64,000 nucleotides of DNA. It comes from Sclerodactyla briareus (lineage: Eukaryota > Echinodermata > Holothuroidea > Dendrochirotida > Sclerodactylidae). The position numbers and the translations under genes are program-made. Below, piece by piece: positions 38,171 to 50,419 of this stretch. The notes under the pieces were generated by a model. The model did no database searches and was not told where the DNA came from. It saw only the letters and a list, made by a program, of their open reading frames with translations. Where the stretch lies: the NCBI GenBank assembly GCA_026419785.1, contig JAODTK010005591.1:62001-126000 (forward strand), in the 5' to 3' direction. Every line of letters begins with the position of its first letter. Within the stretch, counting starts at the first letter, position 1.

Positions 38171-38425
38171 CCACCACGTGTCAAAGTGGGTCCCTTGGGA
38201 GGTGACTTGTGAAGAGTAGCGAGCGCCGTATGGGACAGTCCTATAGGGGAGTCCCCAGGGGACACGATGAAGTGACGTGCTGGAATGGCGCGTTGGGCGA
38301 GAACAAGCTAGAATGCGTGTATAGCACGGGTGTGTCAAGTCACAAATGATCATGGGTAATATCGGTGAAGCGGCTTCGAAGCATGTTTTCGACGTGGAAA
38401 GGCGCAATATAAAACGAAAACGAGA
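38171..38425 (+). mobile_element. SINE copy 2 (5'-truncated) with ATT tail
   Basis: This stretch aligns with the SINE at 49999-50415 over its body and tail. Shared blocks include gtgacttgtgaagag / gactgggacgag, cccaggggacacgat / cccgggggacaagat, gtgtcaagtcac / tgtgacaagtcac, gggtaatat, and gaagcggcttcgaag...ggaaaggcgcaatataaa / taaagcgctttgaat...ggaaaagggctatataag. The tRNA-like head is not recognisable here. It runs straight into an ATT microsatellite, the usual end of such elements. Confidence 0.75.
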
Positions 38426-38610
38426 TATTATTATTATTATTTATTATTATTGTTATTATTATACAGTTATCATCATCATCATCATCATCATCCTCATCAT
38501 CATCAATCATTTTATTATTATTATATTATTATTATTAGTATTATTTGAATTATTATTATTATTTTATTATTATATTATTATTATCATTATGATCATTATT
38601 ATCTTATTAC
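38426..38610. repeat. ATT/TCA trinucleotide microsatellite
   Basis: Repeats of att and tca triplets grow out of the tail of the SINE immediately before it. The Ile-rich ORF across it is an artefact. Confidence 0.95.
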
Positions 38611-38611
38611 C

Positions 38612-39810
38612 ATGTATGGAAATGAAAACTGGCTCTAAATATGGAATCGTCGATCTTCCATAACGTAATGAGAGATTAGATTGAGCACTACTCCCAACAG
38701 GGAACGTAATTTTTCCTATACGTGATCGAACCTCGAACCCACAATAGTCCACCACTGTTCTCAGAACCTGAGGGTCCGGAAGATTCAAGTAAACGCTGAC
38801 CGATGCCTATTGCTAAAAGCCGTCTCAAAGTAACCCCAGAAAGTCCATTGCATTACAGGGCCACAAGGTGGAGACCAAGACCTCGCGCCCCCATCTCAAC
38901 TACAATCCCAGCCACCTAGGGAAGAACGCTCGGTAACTGCTGGATCCTACCGTAATGTTGGCTTTGCAAAGCGTCACTTATCCGCCCTGCCATTCTTTCA
39001 ATCAATTTTGGCGAGGTGTTCGTAATGAACATAACATATTCCAATGCTATCAGACGACCTGAGTGAGCGACCTAAGTACTTCTGTTTATAAAAATGGACA
39101 CACGCTGGTCTGAGAGGCAGAGAAGCCGCCGGAAACCCCGCTGCGACTGTCTGAACGATGCGATTTTGGGCACGAGATATGGTACCCGCCCCTATATTCC
39201 CGCGCGGTTAAACATGGAATGCATCTGTCTATAAAGTGAATATAATTCAAATAATGCACTTTAAGTAGAGCGGTCTGTCGAGAGGTCCTCGAAGCTTGGA
39301 ATGCTGAGTAGCGCCATGTTGTGTTTATATTCAGTGTTGTCACCGGTAATTATTTTGGTTCGTTAAGGACAACAGTGGATGGTCCGCCGTCCTTAGGCAA
39401 GCATGCCCAATATATAGGCTCATTCATGAGATCCTTGGTGTGAAATATATTTTGAAATCTATCAGGCAACACGTCTTATGTTCCGACTGCTCATCATCCA
39501 GGTTTCTGGGTTCCAATGTCCGGTGGTCGTGAGAGGTTCTGTCCCCGGTAGCCATTAGTAATATTCAATGATTAAACAATAGTCAGCTATTGGGAATAAA
39601 TGTATTCTAGTAACACAATTGAATTGTGGAACGAAGAGCGTCTGGTTTTTCACTACCCTAAATGGGGGCAATTCACTTTCATGGTTATTCCCCTCGTTAG
39701 TTCCGTATATGCATCCATGCCGGAATCAGGGTAGGAAACGTATGTAGAATATATGCCCACATTTTCATTCTTGCCGAAGGCAAAAGGAATCTATGCCACT
39801 CAAGCACCGT
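38612..39810. other. No gene recognised
   Basis: Unassigned sequence. A GC-richer patch at about 39090-39200 has no domain or splice support. Confidence 0.4.
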
Positions 39811-39814
39811 GCTA

Positions 39815-39850
39815 TGTGTGTGTGTGTGTGTCTGTGTGTGTGTGTGGTGT
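39815..39850. repeat. (TG)n microsatellite
   Basis: Short run of tgtgtg with one interruption. Confidence 0.9.
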
Positions 39851-39884
39851 GTTGTGACCCCCCTTGTCACACGATATCTACGAA

Positions 39885-40120
39885 ACGCAAGCATGTCATA
39901 AGTTTCAAATTAAGTATGTGGGTTTGGCATTAAGAGAGTATGACCCCTATTGGTTTTTGGTGCAGATCAAGTCATCTAGTTCAACGAGAGGGCAAATTCC
40001 GAAAAGCTTTTCAGCACGAATCTAAGGACCGCAGCATGTATCAATTTCAAATTAAGGTATTGGGGTGCACGTAGGGTCAGATGGCCCTATTGTTTCGTGT
40101 TTAGGTCCAGGTCATTTAAG
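39885..40120 (+). repeat. Two diverged direct repeats, ~143-bp offset
   Basis: Blocks gcatgt(c)at(aag)tttcaaattaag, tgggtttgg / tggggtgcacg, (a)gacccctattg / atggccctattg and gtgcagatcaagtcat / ggtccaggtcattt occur in the same order from about 39889 and again from about 40032. The following gacctttgacctgtgac sequence (about 40259) resembles other diverged repeats in the window. Confidence 0.6.
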
Positions 40121-41899
40121 GTCACCATGGGACAATCCTCCTATATCTTGGCAACGAAACAATTTTTAGAGCGATGTCGTTAATGGCAAGTTTGTTCGTC
40201 TCTGGGCGAACTACACCTGGTGACCTACTCTGACCCCATTTAACCTTTTGAACTCGTTTTGACCTTTGACCTGTGACAATGAGTGTCAATTTTTGTGATG
40301 ACCAGATTCGTCTGTTGAGACAAACCATAAAGTTATTTAGACTAATGTAATACAAACACTCCTATCACGCGCTATCTCAAGGAGTGCTCATGTGTGAAAG
40401 GTCAAGACAGACTGAAACACTGGAATGTTGTTTTAAATTTGACGTTTTATAGTGACAACAAAAAGTTTAGAGGATGGGTAATGGAAGTGTTTGGTTCGTT
40501 AGGCGAACTGCATGTAGTTTCGTATGCATGGGAGCCTACATGTCGTGTGCACCTGTCATAGGCAAATTTAAGATGCTTGGGTCAGGATAAAAAATATTTG
40601 AATAAGTGTGCCCAGTGCCCCTATAATCCCCCCCCCCTCTTTGTTAGAATTGAATTATACTTGGTGAATGGGAGGCAGGGAAGGGAAAGGGATATATTTG
40701 AAATTCAAAGTGTGGAGTTTAGAAAGGAATTTCAAGTAAACCGACAATTTCTAATAAGGAGTAATACAAGTTTTCGGTTTGCCTTAGTAAGGCCACTAGC
40801 CTGTTCAAGCTCTGGCAAGGAATCGCGATACAGTTTTGTGTCTTGTTGTCTAAACTATACCACCAAACTACCGTGATTGGCATGTTTACCCAACAGGTAA
40901 GCCGCTGCAGTTCGTAACATGTGCGGGTAATAATGCCAGCTCAGATATTCCTAGAAGCAAACTGACACACTTACAGACTTACTTACGCATTTGAAAAGGA
41001 TGATTATTCAACGAAACAGGTTCAAGACGAAATTGGTTACTTACATCAAAGTACTTGGAATCCAATAAACGGTTGTATTGGGTAAAAAGTAGGAAAAAAA
41101 ATTAGCGGATGGAAGTCAGAGTCACTTATCATGATGCTTTACAGAAGACAAATTGATATGACATGCACAAACGTCTCGAAAAGGCGAAAAAAAAAACGAT
41201 TAGTTCAAGTATAGTTATGGCGGGCAATGCCATTTATACTTGAGCTGTTAACTCATGTCTGTCAATTGTGACAATGGTGGCATGGTGAATGGCGGTAAAC
41301 AAAGAAAGAAGGAATGATGACCACCCTCTTACCATTTTGTCCTGTTTCCGGAATTAATGTTATCACCTCTAGATGCAAGGATCTTCGAGATTGTTAATAT
41401 AAGCCCAAAAACGAGCAAACGTGACCAAAAGCCGACCGTGGGAACACCCCTTAGTGACCAACAAGCACTGATTGAGGAGACTTGTACGTCCTTTTTGTAA
41501 CTACTGCGATTTACTGCCGGACAAACTCCTATTCCTCACTGCAACGGAAGCGAGCGACCTTTGACTGTCTGCGTCTGGCGGATCATCGATTTCATATATT
41601 CAGGGATACTAGAACAATGATAGGCGGGTGACCGTATATCTTTTTTCACGTCTAGTTGTGGAAACGAAAGCAGAGAGCAGGACAATGTCAGTGTCAAAAC
41701 AGCCTCTTACATGCTATATTAGCATGTGGTCCGTTAAAGAACCCACGCAACAACCAGGAACTCTGTAATTGTACAGAATTGTCGGCTTCAGCCTTTGCTC
41801 AAATTAACTGTGGTCAAACACTGTCGGGAAACTTTCTGCTCCCAGTTGACCCTTCTCTGTGGTGAGACGATAACAATCACGCATTAGGTGTAACCTCGG

Positions 41900-42600
41900 T
41901 ACGTCAACGGTTGCCACTGCAGGAGTTTTGACCTGGCTGATAGCAGCGGTTGTGACCGTCAAGCGTGAAGCAGGTAGTGGCAGCCTAAGTTGTGATAATG
42001 ATGGGTAAGGGGGTTGATAACGTTGGAGGCACCACTTATGGCTGCCACAACAACCACTTTTGTCACAGGTCAAAACAGACCTAACGGAGCTCACGAGGTT
42101 TTTTTCACGACTGTTCAACCACTTGTGTCACAAAGTGAATAAGATAACCGCTTCCGTCACTGAATGTGAACGTTCAATATGAATCGATTATCATTTTCAT
42201 AGGGCCTTTCCCTTTTATTATTTAACATTCCTTTGATTTACTATTATGATTTTGATAATAGCAGGATGTCGTGATCTGTGACAAAGGTGGATTTGTGATA
42301 AAAGTGGCAGCAAAGGGAACCCACTTTGCACAATCAATCACTGAGTTAAGCTCACGGAGTTTGGCACAAAACAGGCAACGACTTTTGTCACAAATTTGTG
42401 ACACCTATTTTTGTCACTGAAAACGATCAATATTTATATTATCATTGGGCCAGTCATGACCCGAAAAATATATCGATAAGGCTGTTATTACTTATTCCTA
42501 ATATTATTTGTCGGAGCTGTGACAGAATTGTGGATTGTGACAGGAAGGTATGAGAATACAGCAACACTTTGTCACAGCTCACGAGTCTCTCACAACACAA
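41900..42600 (+). repeat. Diverged tandem array with tgtcacaa motifs, ~230-260 bp period
   Basis: The block agctcacg(a/g)g(a)gtt followed by cacttttgtcacaa, (t)gtcactgaa, gttcaatat and ttatcat...agggcc appears from about 42090 and again from about 42350. A third agctcacgag block lies at about 42577. The many tgtgacaaa/tttgtcaca words are complementary to each other and could pair within a transcript. Confidence 0.6.
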
Positions 42601-43203
42601 GGTCGCAGAACGAACTTGACTTTAGAAACGCCAAACAATCATCTCTTAGCTCCAACGCTTATGCCATATTCATGCCATCTTACTGTTTTTTAAGACCTCA
42701 CATGAAGCCTGCCCTCTCTCATCCACTCACTCCACGCACGCGAAAACAAATTGCACTTCGTTCTCTAATCCACAACATGATTGCTTTTTTTTTTCTTAGT
42801 TTCTATATGTTAGTTTAGTTGTGTATCACTGACAGACTGTCTTTTTTACTGAACTCTTTGTCTTGTGTCAACAGAATACCTTTATCCCACTAGTCTCGGG
42901 ATTCGTTCTGGTCACGTTTTGCGCTGCAAACTCAGGTCAACGCCAGGTTTATTTGTGAAAATATATGGTGCCCATATAACGCCTCTTAAGGCCTGCTTAA
43001 GGCCCTTCACGTATATTTAATATCCCGGATCATCAAGCGACTTGTCCCACCCATTCTATACAACCGCAGCCTTGGTTGTTCATTCCCGAAACATCATTCA
43101 GTAAGTCACTTAATCGTGGCCCCAGGGGGACTTCCCAAACAAGGGCAGGCACTTACGAACTCGCTACTTTTCCGAATCACCTAACAAGGAAATGGCAGGT
43201 TGT

Positions 43204-43239
43204 GTGTATATATATATATTATATATATATATATATAAT

Positions 43240-43292
<53 letters not shown>

Positions 43293-43314
43293 ATATAGAT
43301 ATATATTATATATT
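43204..43314. repeat. (TA)n microsatellite
   Basis: About 110 bases of alternating TA with a few interruptions, directly 5' of the second copy of the dispersed repeat. Confidence 0.97.
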
Positions 43315-43315
43315 G

Positions 43316-43615
43316 AAAATTATGCCATCGTTCGATTACCTAATTCTCAAGAAGAACTTCAGTCGAAATTCTACAGCACTCAAATCATCTCTATTTGGAG
43401 AAAATGTGATCAAGTTCAAATTTGAAAAAAAAAAGCCTGCCGGCTGGAACTATTGGGGTGTCGCCACAGGGACCTATTCACGAAATTAAGGAATTTGACC
43501 TAATATAGGCTACTATCATTTCAACAGATTTCTTCTTTTCATTGTATTTTTTTTATCAGTCAATACAAATAGATGGCTGCGTATGGGTAGTTTACGCCTG
43601 GTGGAAAGGAGGACA
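43316..43615 (+). repeat. Dispersed repeat, copy 2
   Basis: Same-orientation partner of 13040-13360. It starts directly after the TA microsatellite. Confidence 0.7.
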
Positions 43616-43619
43616 TGAA

Positions 43620-45065
43620 ATTGAAGGTCGGCATAAACTTGAAGCAATTCAGGAATATATAAAAAACGTTTGCTCGACCAGCACTGTGTTTTACGGCCAG
43701 TCCTCATAACACATTTTCGTTATTATTAGGAATATGGTTTCTGAATTTCTGACACTATACGAATTGTGATTCCTATACTGAACATCCTGTGCCAAAATTA
43801 ACAGTTAGAGGAACCTGCCCTGCAGTTGTTTTATGACGTCGTCACAAATAGGCAGCCTATAAATGAAACACCCCGACAGAACAGAGATCCTGTCCACCGT
43901 ATTCTGTCAGTACGAGATTGAGGGTTGGGGCGCCCGCCGGGTTGCCACTGTAGCTAAGGGTAGGGGTGGGTTACCCCAGGGAGTTAGGGGATGGGTTGAT
44001 GAGGCTGGTCACTTGACCAGAGGAGGCTGGGTGATTGTGAAGCGGTGGGTGGATACGGCTAAGTGATTTCAGGCATGTTGCTCCCATGAGTGAGTGTGAG
44101 TCTGCGGCCCCATTTTTGTTTTTTTGAAAAAACATGGTCATTCAAAAACCTGTTTAACATGCCTGAACATTTGTATGATTCACTAACAGTCAATAAAATA
44201 ATATAGGCCCGAACCTTCAATTAATATAAAAACTCCAGGCCCTGGTACTGAGGGAGGTAGCTATGCTGGTTGGTGGTAGCCAGCACTCAGCCCGAGCAAC
44301 CAGGACTCACAGCAATTTCAGGTCTTCAACCAGCACTGGAAGTATTTTTTTTTTTTTTTTTTTTTTTTGATAAATTCATCATTTTACCCCTCCAAAACAA
44401 CAGTCAACTGAATTAATGTCACCTGATTAGAACATTGAACGGCAATTGAATCATTTCAGCCGGCACTCAATTTGGCAGCTACCTCCCATTCCCTGCTGGT
44501 ACCATCCAAACCCCTCATCTGAAGACCTCTGGCCTTACCTCAAGTGACTCTTCGAACCATATTTCCCACCCTAATCCTACACTACATCACACAACATTTC
44601 CACAATGGATTGATGATTGCACTACTGGTGCTAATCTGAACTTTGTGGGGGTGTCATATGTGTACGCCAGTACCAGTTATGCGAATCGGCCACACTCCAT
44701 AATCTCCTAGGCAATATTACATATCATATTGGGTTATTTAGTTATACAAGCTTGGGCTAGGTAACCAGATGTACATTATCTAGCAATAATGTCCTTGTCC
44801 TGCAAGACCCCTCCAACCATTTTGTCAATAGTTAAAAAGTCCAGTTTGCTGTTTGAGTATCGCGCATAGGTACCAAAACAACACTATCATATGACAAAGT
44901 TCCTCACTACGGGAGGTTTCAACTGCAGAAATCAGCTTTCCTCCTCATCCAAATCTTACAAAAAAATTACTTACACGTGTGCACCCCTAACATATGCTTT
45001 TGAACGATAGTTTCATACTTTTAATCTCGGTATGATGATGAGTGTGTGGTGAGACTGCAATATGG
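43620..45065. other. No gene recognised
   Basis: Contains a GC-rich, unassigned block at about 43900-44060 and a run of 24 T at 44345-44368. Confidence 0.45.
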
Positions 45066-45070
45066 CTTAC

Positions 45071-45235
45071 TCATAATCGAAATCACGTAATTCGAAATCG
45101 TTTCTAAGATCGGTGCAGACTTGCGAGTATAAACATTGTGGTGGTATTCATCTATATTTTGTACCCCCTCTGTCTTGTTAAGCAGAAACTTCAAGTCCAT
45201 TTTTCTGGCGCGCCGTTTGTGAAAACTAACAATAG
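45071..45235 (-). CDS. Candidate exon, phase 1 to phase 1, unrecognised
   Basis: On the minus strand a cag acceptor and a donor (ATGA|GTAAGC) enclose 165 open bases. The product reads IVSFHKRRARKMDLKFLLNK, then TEGVQNIDEYHHNVYTRK and SAPILETISNYVISIM. The symmetric phase and basic cluster are compatible with a real exon of a secreted or membrane protein. The polypyrimidine tract is weak, and the open frame extends upstream for 130 codons in total, starting with a hydrophobic MFHCLILFFSVSSFILQG stretch. That stretch would look like a signal peptide if the whole ORF were one exon. Chance cannot be excluded. Confidence 0.3.
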
Positions 45236-46428
45236 CTGGCTTACATTTCGAGAATGCGATAAAATACATACATAAGGTTATTATTATCATAGGAATGCTG
45301 GAATGATTGGAGTCGCAGTGAGAGTGTCCGAAGCTAGATTCGCAGGTTTCGTGAAGTGAAGGTAGCCTAATGCCTTGTAAAATAAAAGAAGATACTGAAA
45401 AAAATAGGATTAGACAATGGAACACTGAAAAATAAAGTGAATGATATCCAATTAAATACTTGGGGAATCAAGTGAACAAAACAAATAAATTACTGGTGGC
45501 GACCGGACACCGGCTCTAATTTCCGACAACTCACTGGTCCGACACCGACACCAACAACCGACACCAACACCAACAACGGCAACAGGAACCCACATGGTGT
45601 CGCATGGTGTCGACACGACACAGGTGTTTGCTCTGCACAAAACTGGTTAAATGGGTAGCACTGCACGGCAAAAGTCTTCGGGGTTGAGCATGATGCATGA
45701 ATGTATGGATATATAACCGTAAATTGCCTATAAATGAGATTGAAAGATTGTCGAGTGTTTGTGTGTGTGATTAAGTCAGGATTCTCCTTTGGACAGTTAC
45801 GTCAAGCACATTTTGAAGAGCAGAACACGTGTTGTGCACAGTGCAGATATGATGCCGACATTGCCCAAGGCATTATTAAAGCGTGCAAATAAAAAACAAT
45901 GTGTCAATCCATATCCCTTCGAGGACTATCAGTGAAAGTGGAACATAATAGGGTTACGCCTTACCAGTCACCCTTAGACGACATCTAAATTGAAAAGCCC
46001 ACCAGGGCGTAATCTCACTTCATAAACATATCACCACTCCGGGGAGGTTTCGTTTTTTTTGAACATTGCTGAATAGGGATCAGTAACCACACTGACACAG
46101 ATCCTCGTCACATTATAGGAATTTACACCCACGGATGAGAACAGTAGAAATCAAAAAAGAACACGGGAACATGACACCAAAGACGTGGTGGGAATGTTGT
46201 GAAGTTGTGAAGGTTGCTCCGGTCCAAACAGCCCTTCGATCACCTCATATAAACATATTGCCGTAATAGAAAAAACAAACATTAATATAACATGTTATCT
46301 CCTAGACAGTCGCTGGAGCGAATTCAAGGGTAGCACGCGCGATACAATACCATGTAAAATATAACAGCTATATTTTTGCCACTCACCATGGATGGTGGAC
46401 ACGAATCGAAACGGACGTTACAGCCGGA

Positions 46429-46503
46429 TGTACAGACGGACGTACAGACGGACGTACAGACGGACGTACAGACGGACGTACAGACGGACGTACAGACGGA
46501 CGT
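46429..46503 (+). repeat. 12-bp minisatellite (GTACAGACGGAC), about six copies
   Basis: Near-perfect tandem copies of a 12-base unit lie inside a 77-codon plus-strand ORF (46376-46609). A 12-base unit keeps frame and would give a repeating VQTD peptide. There is no splice or homology support that the ORF is a gene. Confidence 0.9.
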
Positions 46504-46619
46504 GCGGGCAGGCCGCTTACGGGACAGAAGGACGGACTTTAGAATGACCCATCACCTGCCGGGTAGGTTCGAATTCGAGAGCCGCTATATGAACAGTCCT
46601 ATTTCATAAACCTCATCAC

Positions 46620-49600
46620 CGACTTGAGTTTTCGGGATCACCGTCAGGTCAACTTTAACCCCCTCCTCCCACTCAATCTCGGGGTTGTTTGCTGCCTCAC
46701 GGTCAGAGATATCATTCAGACGTTCAATTAGATGTCTATGCCTGAAAGAATACTTTATGGAACTGGAGTCACGTAGGCCTATCTAGCGTTACAACCTAAA
46801 TTTTGAGGTGGGTTTTATTGTCGAAAATTCTTTTGATGTTGCTAGAGGCGTACGCAGGGTGTTTCTCGAGAGGCGCTGAATTACTGGAGGACAAGCTCCT
46901 ATACCAAATTGCTTCACATGATCCACCCTCGGGGCCGTGTACTGTAATTTCAGGATTCTGGGCTTAGTACATTGTCTTTTCAGAAAATGAGCTCCCATGT
47001 GGCTAAACCACTCTCCTATACCGCGGGGGTAATTTAGCGTACCCTGTTGGCGCAGCGATGGGCGTTCAACCAGCATTACTGTCTCGATCCGGGTCCGTTG
47101 TCCAATTCCCTCGTGCCCCTGCGGCATGCTACGCTGCAGCGAGCCGTAGACGCCAGACGGTGGGCCAAAACATACCATATTTAAGAAGAAAAAAAAAAAT
47201 CATGATTAGCGGTTTTATTCATTACTCCTGATGCCCGTTGTGAGACAAACGGGCGAGAATGACGAGGATTTGGTCGCGTTAATAGTAAACAGCAAACTGA
47301 CAACCTTCTTGCTCACGATACCGCCCATCGTGTTCGATGTGGTGCCTATATGACGTGGTTCGCGTGACATGAGTGGCCCAGAGTTGGGGAGGGCAGTATA
47401 CGTACGTTGAACCAGGATGAAACATAAATGGAACATATTTCCCACACATGGAGTGAGCATTTTCATTCCCAGTTTGTTGCCTCCAGTCTATTAGCATGTT
47501 CAGGTTTGCGTGTGGTGTTTTGCGTTTGCCTTTGTGTGTATTCAGTGAGAGCTCCTAGTTTCATCTTAAGTCACCTTGGCATTTCCCCAAGACGACGGTT
47601 TCCAGGTAGGACGAGCCGCGAATTCAGGTATTTACCATGATCGTAAAGCATTGATTTTCTTCTAAGAAATATAAGGTATGCTACTCGTAATTCTCATTTA
47701 TTTTTTTCGATTCAGTTGTGGAAGAAATCAATGCCGAACATGCGGAATTCCTTCAGAAGAAGATTCGACTGACCAAATCCTAACCAGGAACCACTACCCC
47801 GGTTGACTGATTTTGTCAATCACACATACAACATGAAATAAATGACTATTCGGAAAGTGAAAAAGTAGGCAGATTCGCGATGTGAGAAATGCTGGTAGCG
47901 TGCAATCATTTGAAGAAAAGTGATGAAGTTTTTCCACCCATGGCCGAAGAACCGTCACTCGGTAACCAGGGCGTATATCAAAAAATTTCCAGGTGGGGGG
48001 TGTGATCATTTGAGACCGAGAGATTTTCCGTGAGACCGATTCTTATTATCCGGTATTGTTCACCAGAGGCGGCGGTCATGCTGTCGTGTAGGGCTCTGGG
48101 TCCCTCGACTGGGTTGCCAAATCTTTTTCGTTATCAGATTCTTGTCGATAGGACTGATCTGGGGAGGGTCTAAGGGATGGTGCCCCCTCCCCTTTGGGAA
48201 TTTTGCAACCTAAACCCCCTCAGACGCAAAATAGTGGCTATCCTAGTACATATCTAGCATGAATTACCTATTATTATTCATTTTTTCTGCCAACTCTGTT
48301 TGTTCCCAGACTACGACTGGGGTGTTAAAGATAATGTGTGTCAAACGGTCTTAACCTAACGACATGTGAATGACCCGTGCACTCATTCTGGTAATCATAT
48401 TAAGATTACTAGATTGCTTTACGCCGGATATGAATTATGACACGTGATTTTTGACAAGTGCTTGAACCCCCTCAAATTCACATAAGAGATGGTACATGGA
48501 AGACTGCGGAGAATTGGCATTCACATCATGGTCTGCAAGCCAAGAGTGATACCGATATTAAATAATTGTCGAATCGGGCTGAAACTTGGAACACATTGCC
48601 ATCATAGTAAATCAATTTACTGCACTCCTCGGACGTGCGGAGCGCACCTATTTTTGATTTTTTATTTCTTTTTACCGACCGCCCGTTTTTCAGCTTTGCC
48701 TCCCCCGAGGGGGGGGGGGGCACTGCCCCCGCTGCGCCGCCCCTGTTATTGTACGTCGATTTTTCGAATGTAGTTTACAGGTGGGTACGAATTATCGTAA
48801 TTATGATTCAATTGAGGTGATGAAACGAATATTTCTTTTCTTTTAATAATCTTGTCTCTACTACCAGGAATTTTCCAGGAATGCATATCGCAACATACAC
48901 TACAGCTTAGATTTGATTTTTACCAATCGAACGATTTAAATGCAGTTGGACATGCAAAATTAGGGGAACACAAACCAAATGCACTTACGAATATAGCCAC
49001 ATACATAATGTGGGAAAAGCTGCCGACCTCTATATCGGGGAACCCCCCGCGTCAACACTGATAAGGCGACCAACTTAGGCAAGTTCTGCCCAAGATCAAC
49101 AATGCTCCAAGTCAATGCCATATGTGAGATCGACGCTCAAAAAGCCAGTGTCAATAGGTCCCGTGGTCGTCTTTTGGCATGAAAGAAAGTAAGAACGTCT
49201 TCACTAGTTTAAGCTTAGAGATGAAACTTCACTCCCTCGATGCCGAAGTTATTGGTACAGTCATCATCAGGCAGAGGCATCTCTTACGTAGAAAATACTA
49301 TGGTCATGGCTATAAATCAATTAACTTTTCATCTAACTCGAGCGGAGACCGAATTTTTGTCACCCAGAGACCGATTATGATTTTCACAGGTGTGTCACAC
49401 CCCCCCCCCCCAACTCCGTATTTAAGCCTGTCGGCACAGGGGAAGATTCATATAAACTACTTATGTATAAATCACTCCTTAAAATCATCGGATACCAGTT
49501 GAATAAATAATGATGACCCGTGGGCTTTCGGCTAGACGATCGTTCTATAGTCCGTTTCGTTGACGGAGGGAACCAGTGTAGCAGTGTATGTCACCGTTAA

Positions 49601-49990
49601 CGCATGAATGTCCAATGAGTGATGCAATACCCAACCGACGTGATTAATCTTTCATGATCTGTAGGCCACCCCAAGACAAAAGACCACGTTCGTTATTTAA
49701 ACGGAAAATGACTTCCTTAAATCATTTACGCATTCTGAAATTTATTCAACCTCTTCGGGTTGGCGGAGGCCAACTAAAATACAATCTGCAGTACCTCACA
49801 TCGGCATCATGTAAAGATGGAGCGCGAATGCCTGTCACTTCATTCAATTTTCACACGTTACTGATGGATATGTTTTCAGGGTTTGGGGAGTTTGCGCAAG
49901 CTGGTAAACTAATGAGCTACCGCGTGTTTGTTCTCAAGGACTGCTAGAGGAGACGTTCAAATGGTTATAAAATGTAAAATAGCTGTTCCC
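46620..49990. other. Transposon-remnant-rich sequence without recognised genes
   Basis: Includes GC-rich patches with poly-G or poly-C runs (47995-48000, 48709-48720, 49400-49411) of the kind found at the ends of decayed DNA transposons. The minus-strand ORF at 46789-47178 has no recognised domain. Confidence 0.45.
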
Positions 49991-49998
49991 TATTATAT

Positions 49999-50415
49999 AG
50001 GGAGGCGAATAGCCAAGCTGGTAGAGCTCCAAGATTGTAAACATTGATTGCGAGTTCGGAGCCCATTGGAAGCCCGAGGACTTTCAGCTGCTGCTGTTGA
50101 CAAAGGCATCTCTGCTGAACTGAAAGGTTCACGCCACCTACGTTGTAAGATTGGGTACATTGTGACGGGACTGGGACGAGTCTAGGAGCGCGGGGATGTG
50201 GCTGCCCCATGGGGAAAAACCCGGGGGACAAGATATATAGTGACGTATGAAAATGGTTTCGCTGTGGGAGTGAACGAGCCAGATATGGGCGCTAGCTAGT
50301 ACGGTTGTGACAAGTCACTGATGATCAGGGGTAATATTTGTAAAGCGCTTTGAATATGTGGAAAAGGGCTATATAAGCATGATATTTATAGTGCTTTAGA
50401 TATTATATTATATTG
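49999..50415 (+). mobile_element. tRNA-derived SINE, copy 1 (near full length)
   Basis: The 5' part has a tRNA-like pol III promoter: an A-box-like tagccaagctggtagagc (about 50010-50026) and a B-box-like gcgagttcggagccc (about 50050-50064), at tRNA-like spacing. A GC-rich body follows. The 3' end is gtaaagcgctttgaatatgtg, then gaaaagggctatataag, a tail type shared by many marine-animal SINEs and their partner LINEs, before an AT-rich run. Similar tattatat sequence flanks both ends (49991 and about 50402) and may be a target-site duplication. The minus-strand ORF 49965-50231 is a shadow. Confidence 0.82.
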
Positions 50416-50419
50416 CTGG

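Noticed and set aside
38141..38663. ORFs over the SINE copy and ATT microsatellite
   Set aside because: They are fully explained by the repeat sequences.
41500..42600. Regularly spaced repeats considered as a CRISPR array
   Set aside because: Units are long, diverged and not separated by unique spacers. The window is clearly eukaryotic.
43157..43182. A 24-base micro-exon on the minus strand between a ttgttag acceptor and a GTAAGT donor
   Set aside because: Too short to support without transcript data, and no partner exon is near.
46789..47178. 129-codon minus-strand ORF
   Set aside because: No recognised domain. The flanking tagaggcgtacgcagggtg sequence looks like a repeat border.
49999..50070. 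Possible functional tRNA gene at the A/B-box region
   Set aside because: The arms do not fold as a full cloverleaf by eye and the sequence continues into a SINE body.
49965..50231. 88-codon minus-strand ORF
   Set aside because: It lies across the body of the near-full-length SINE.
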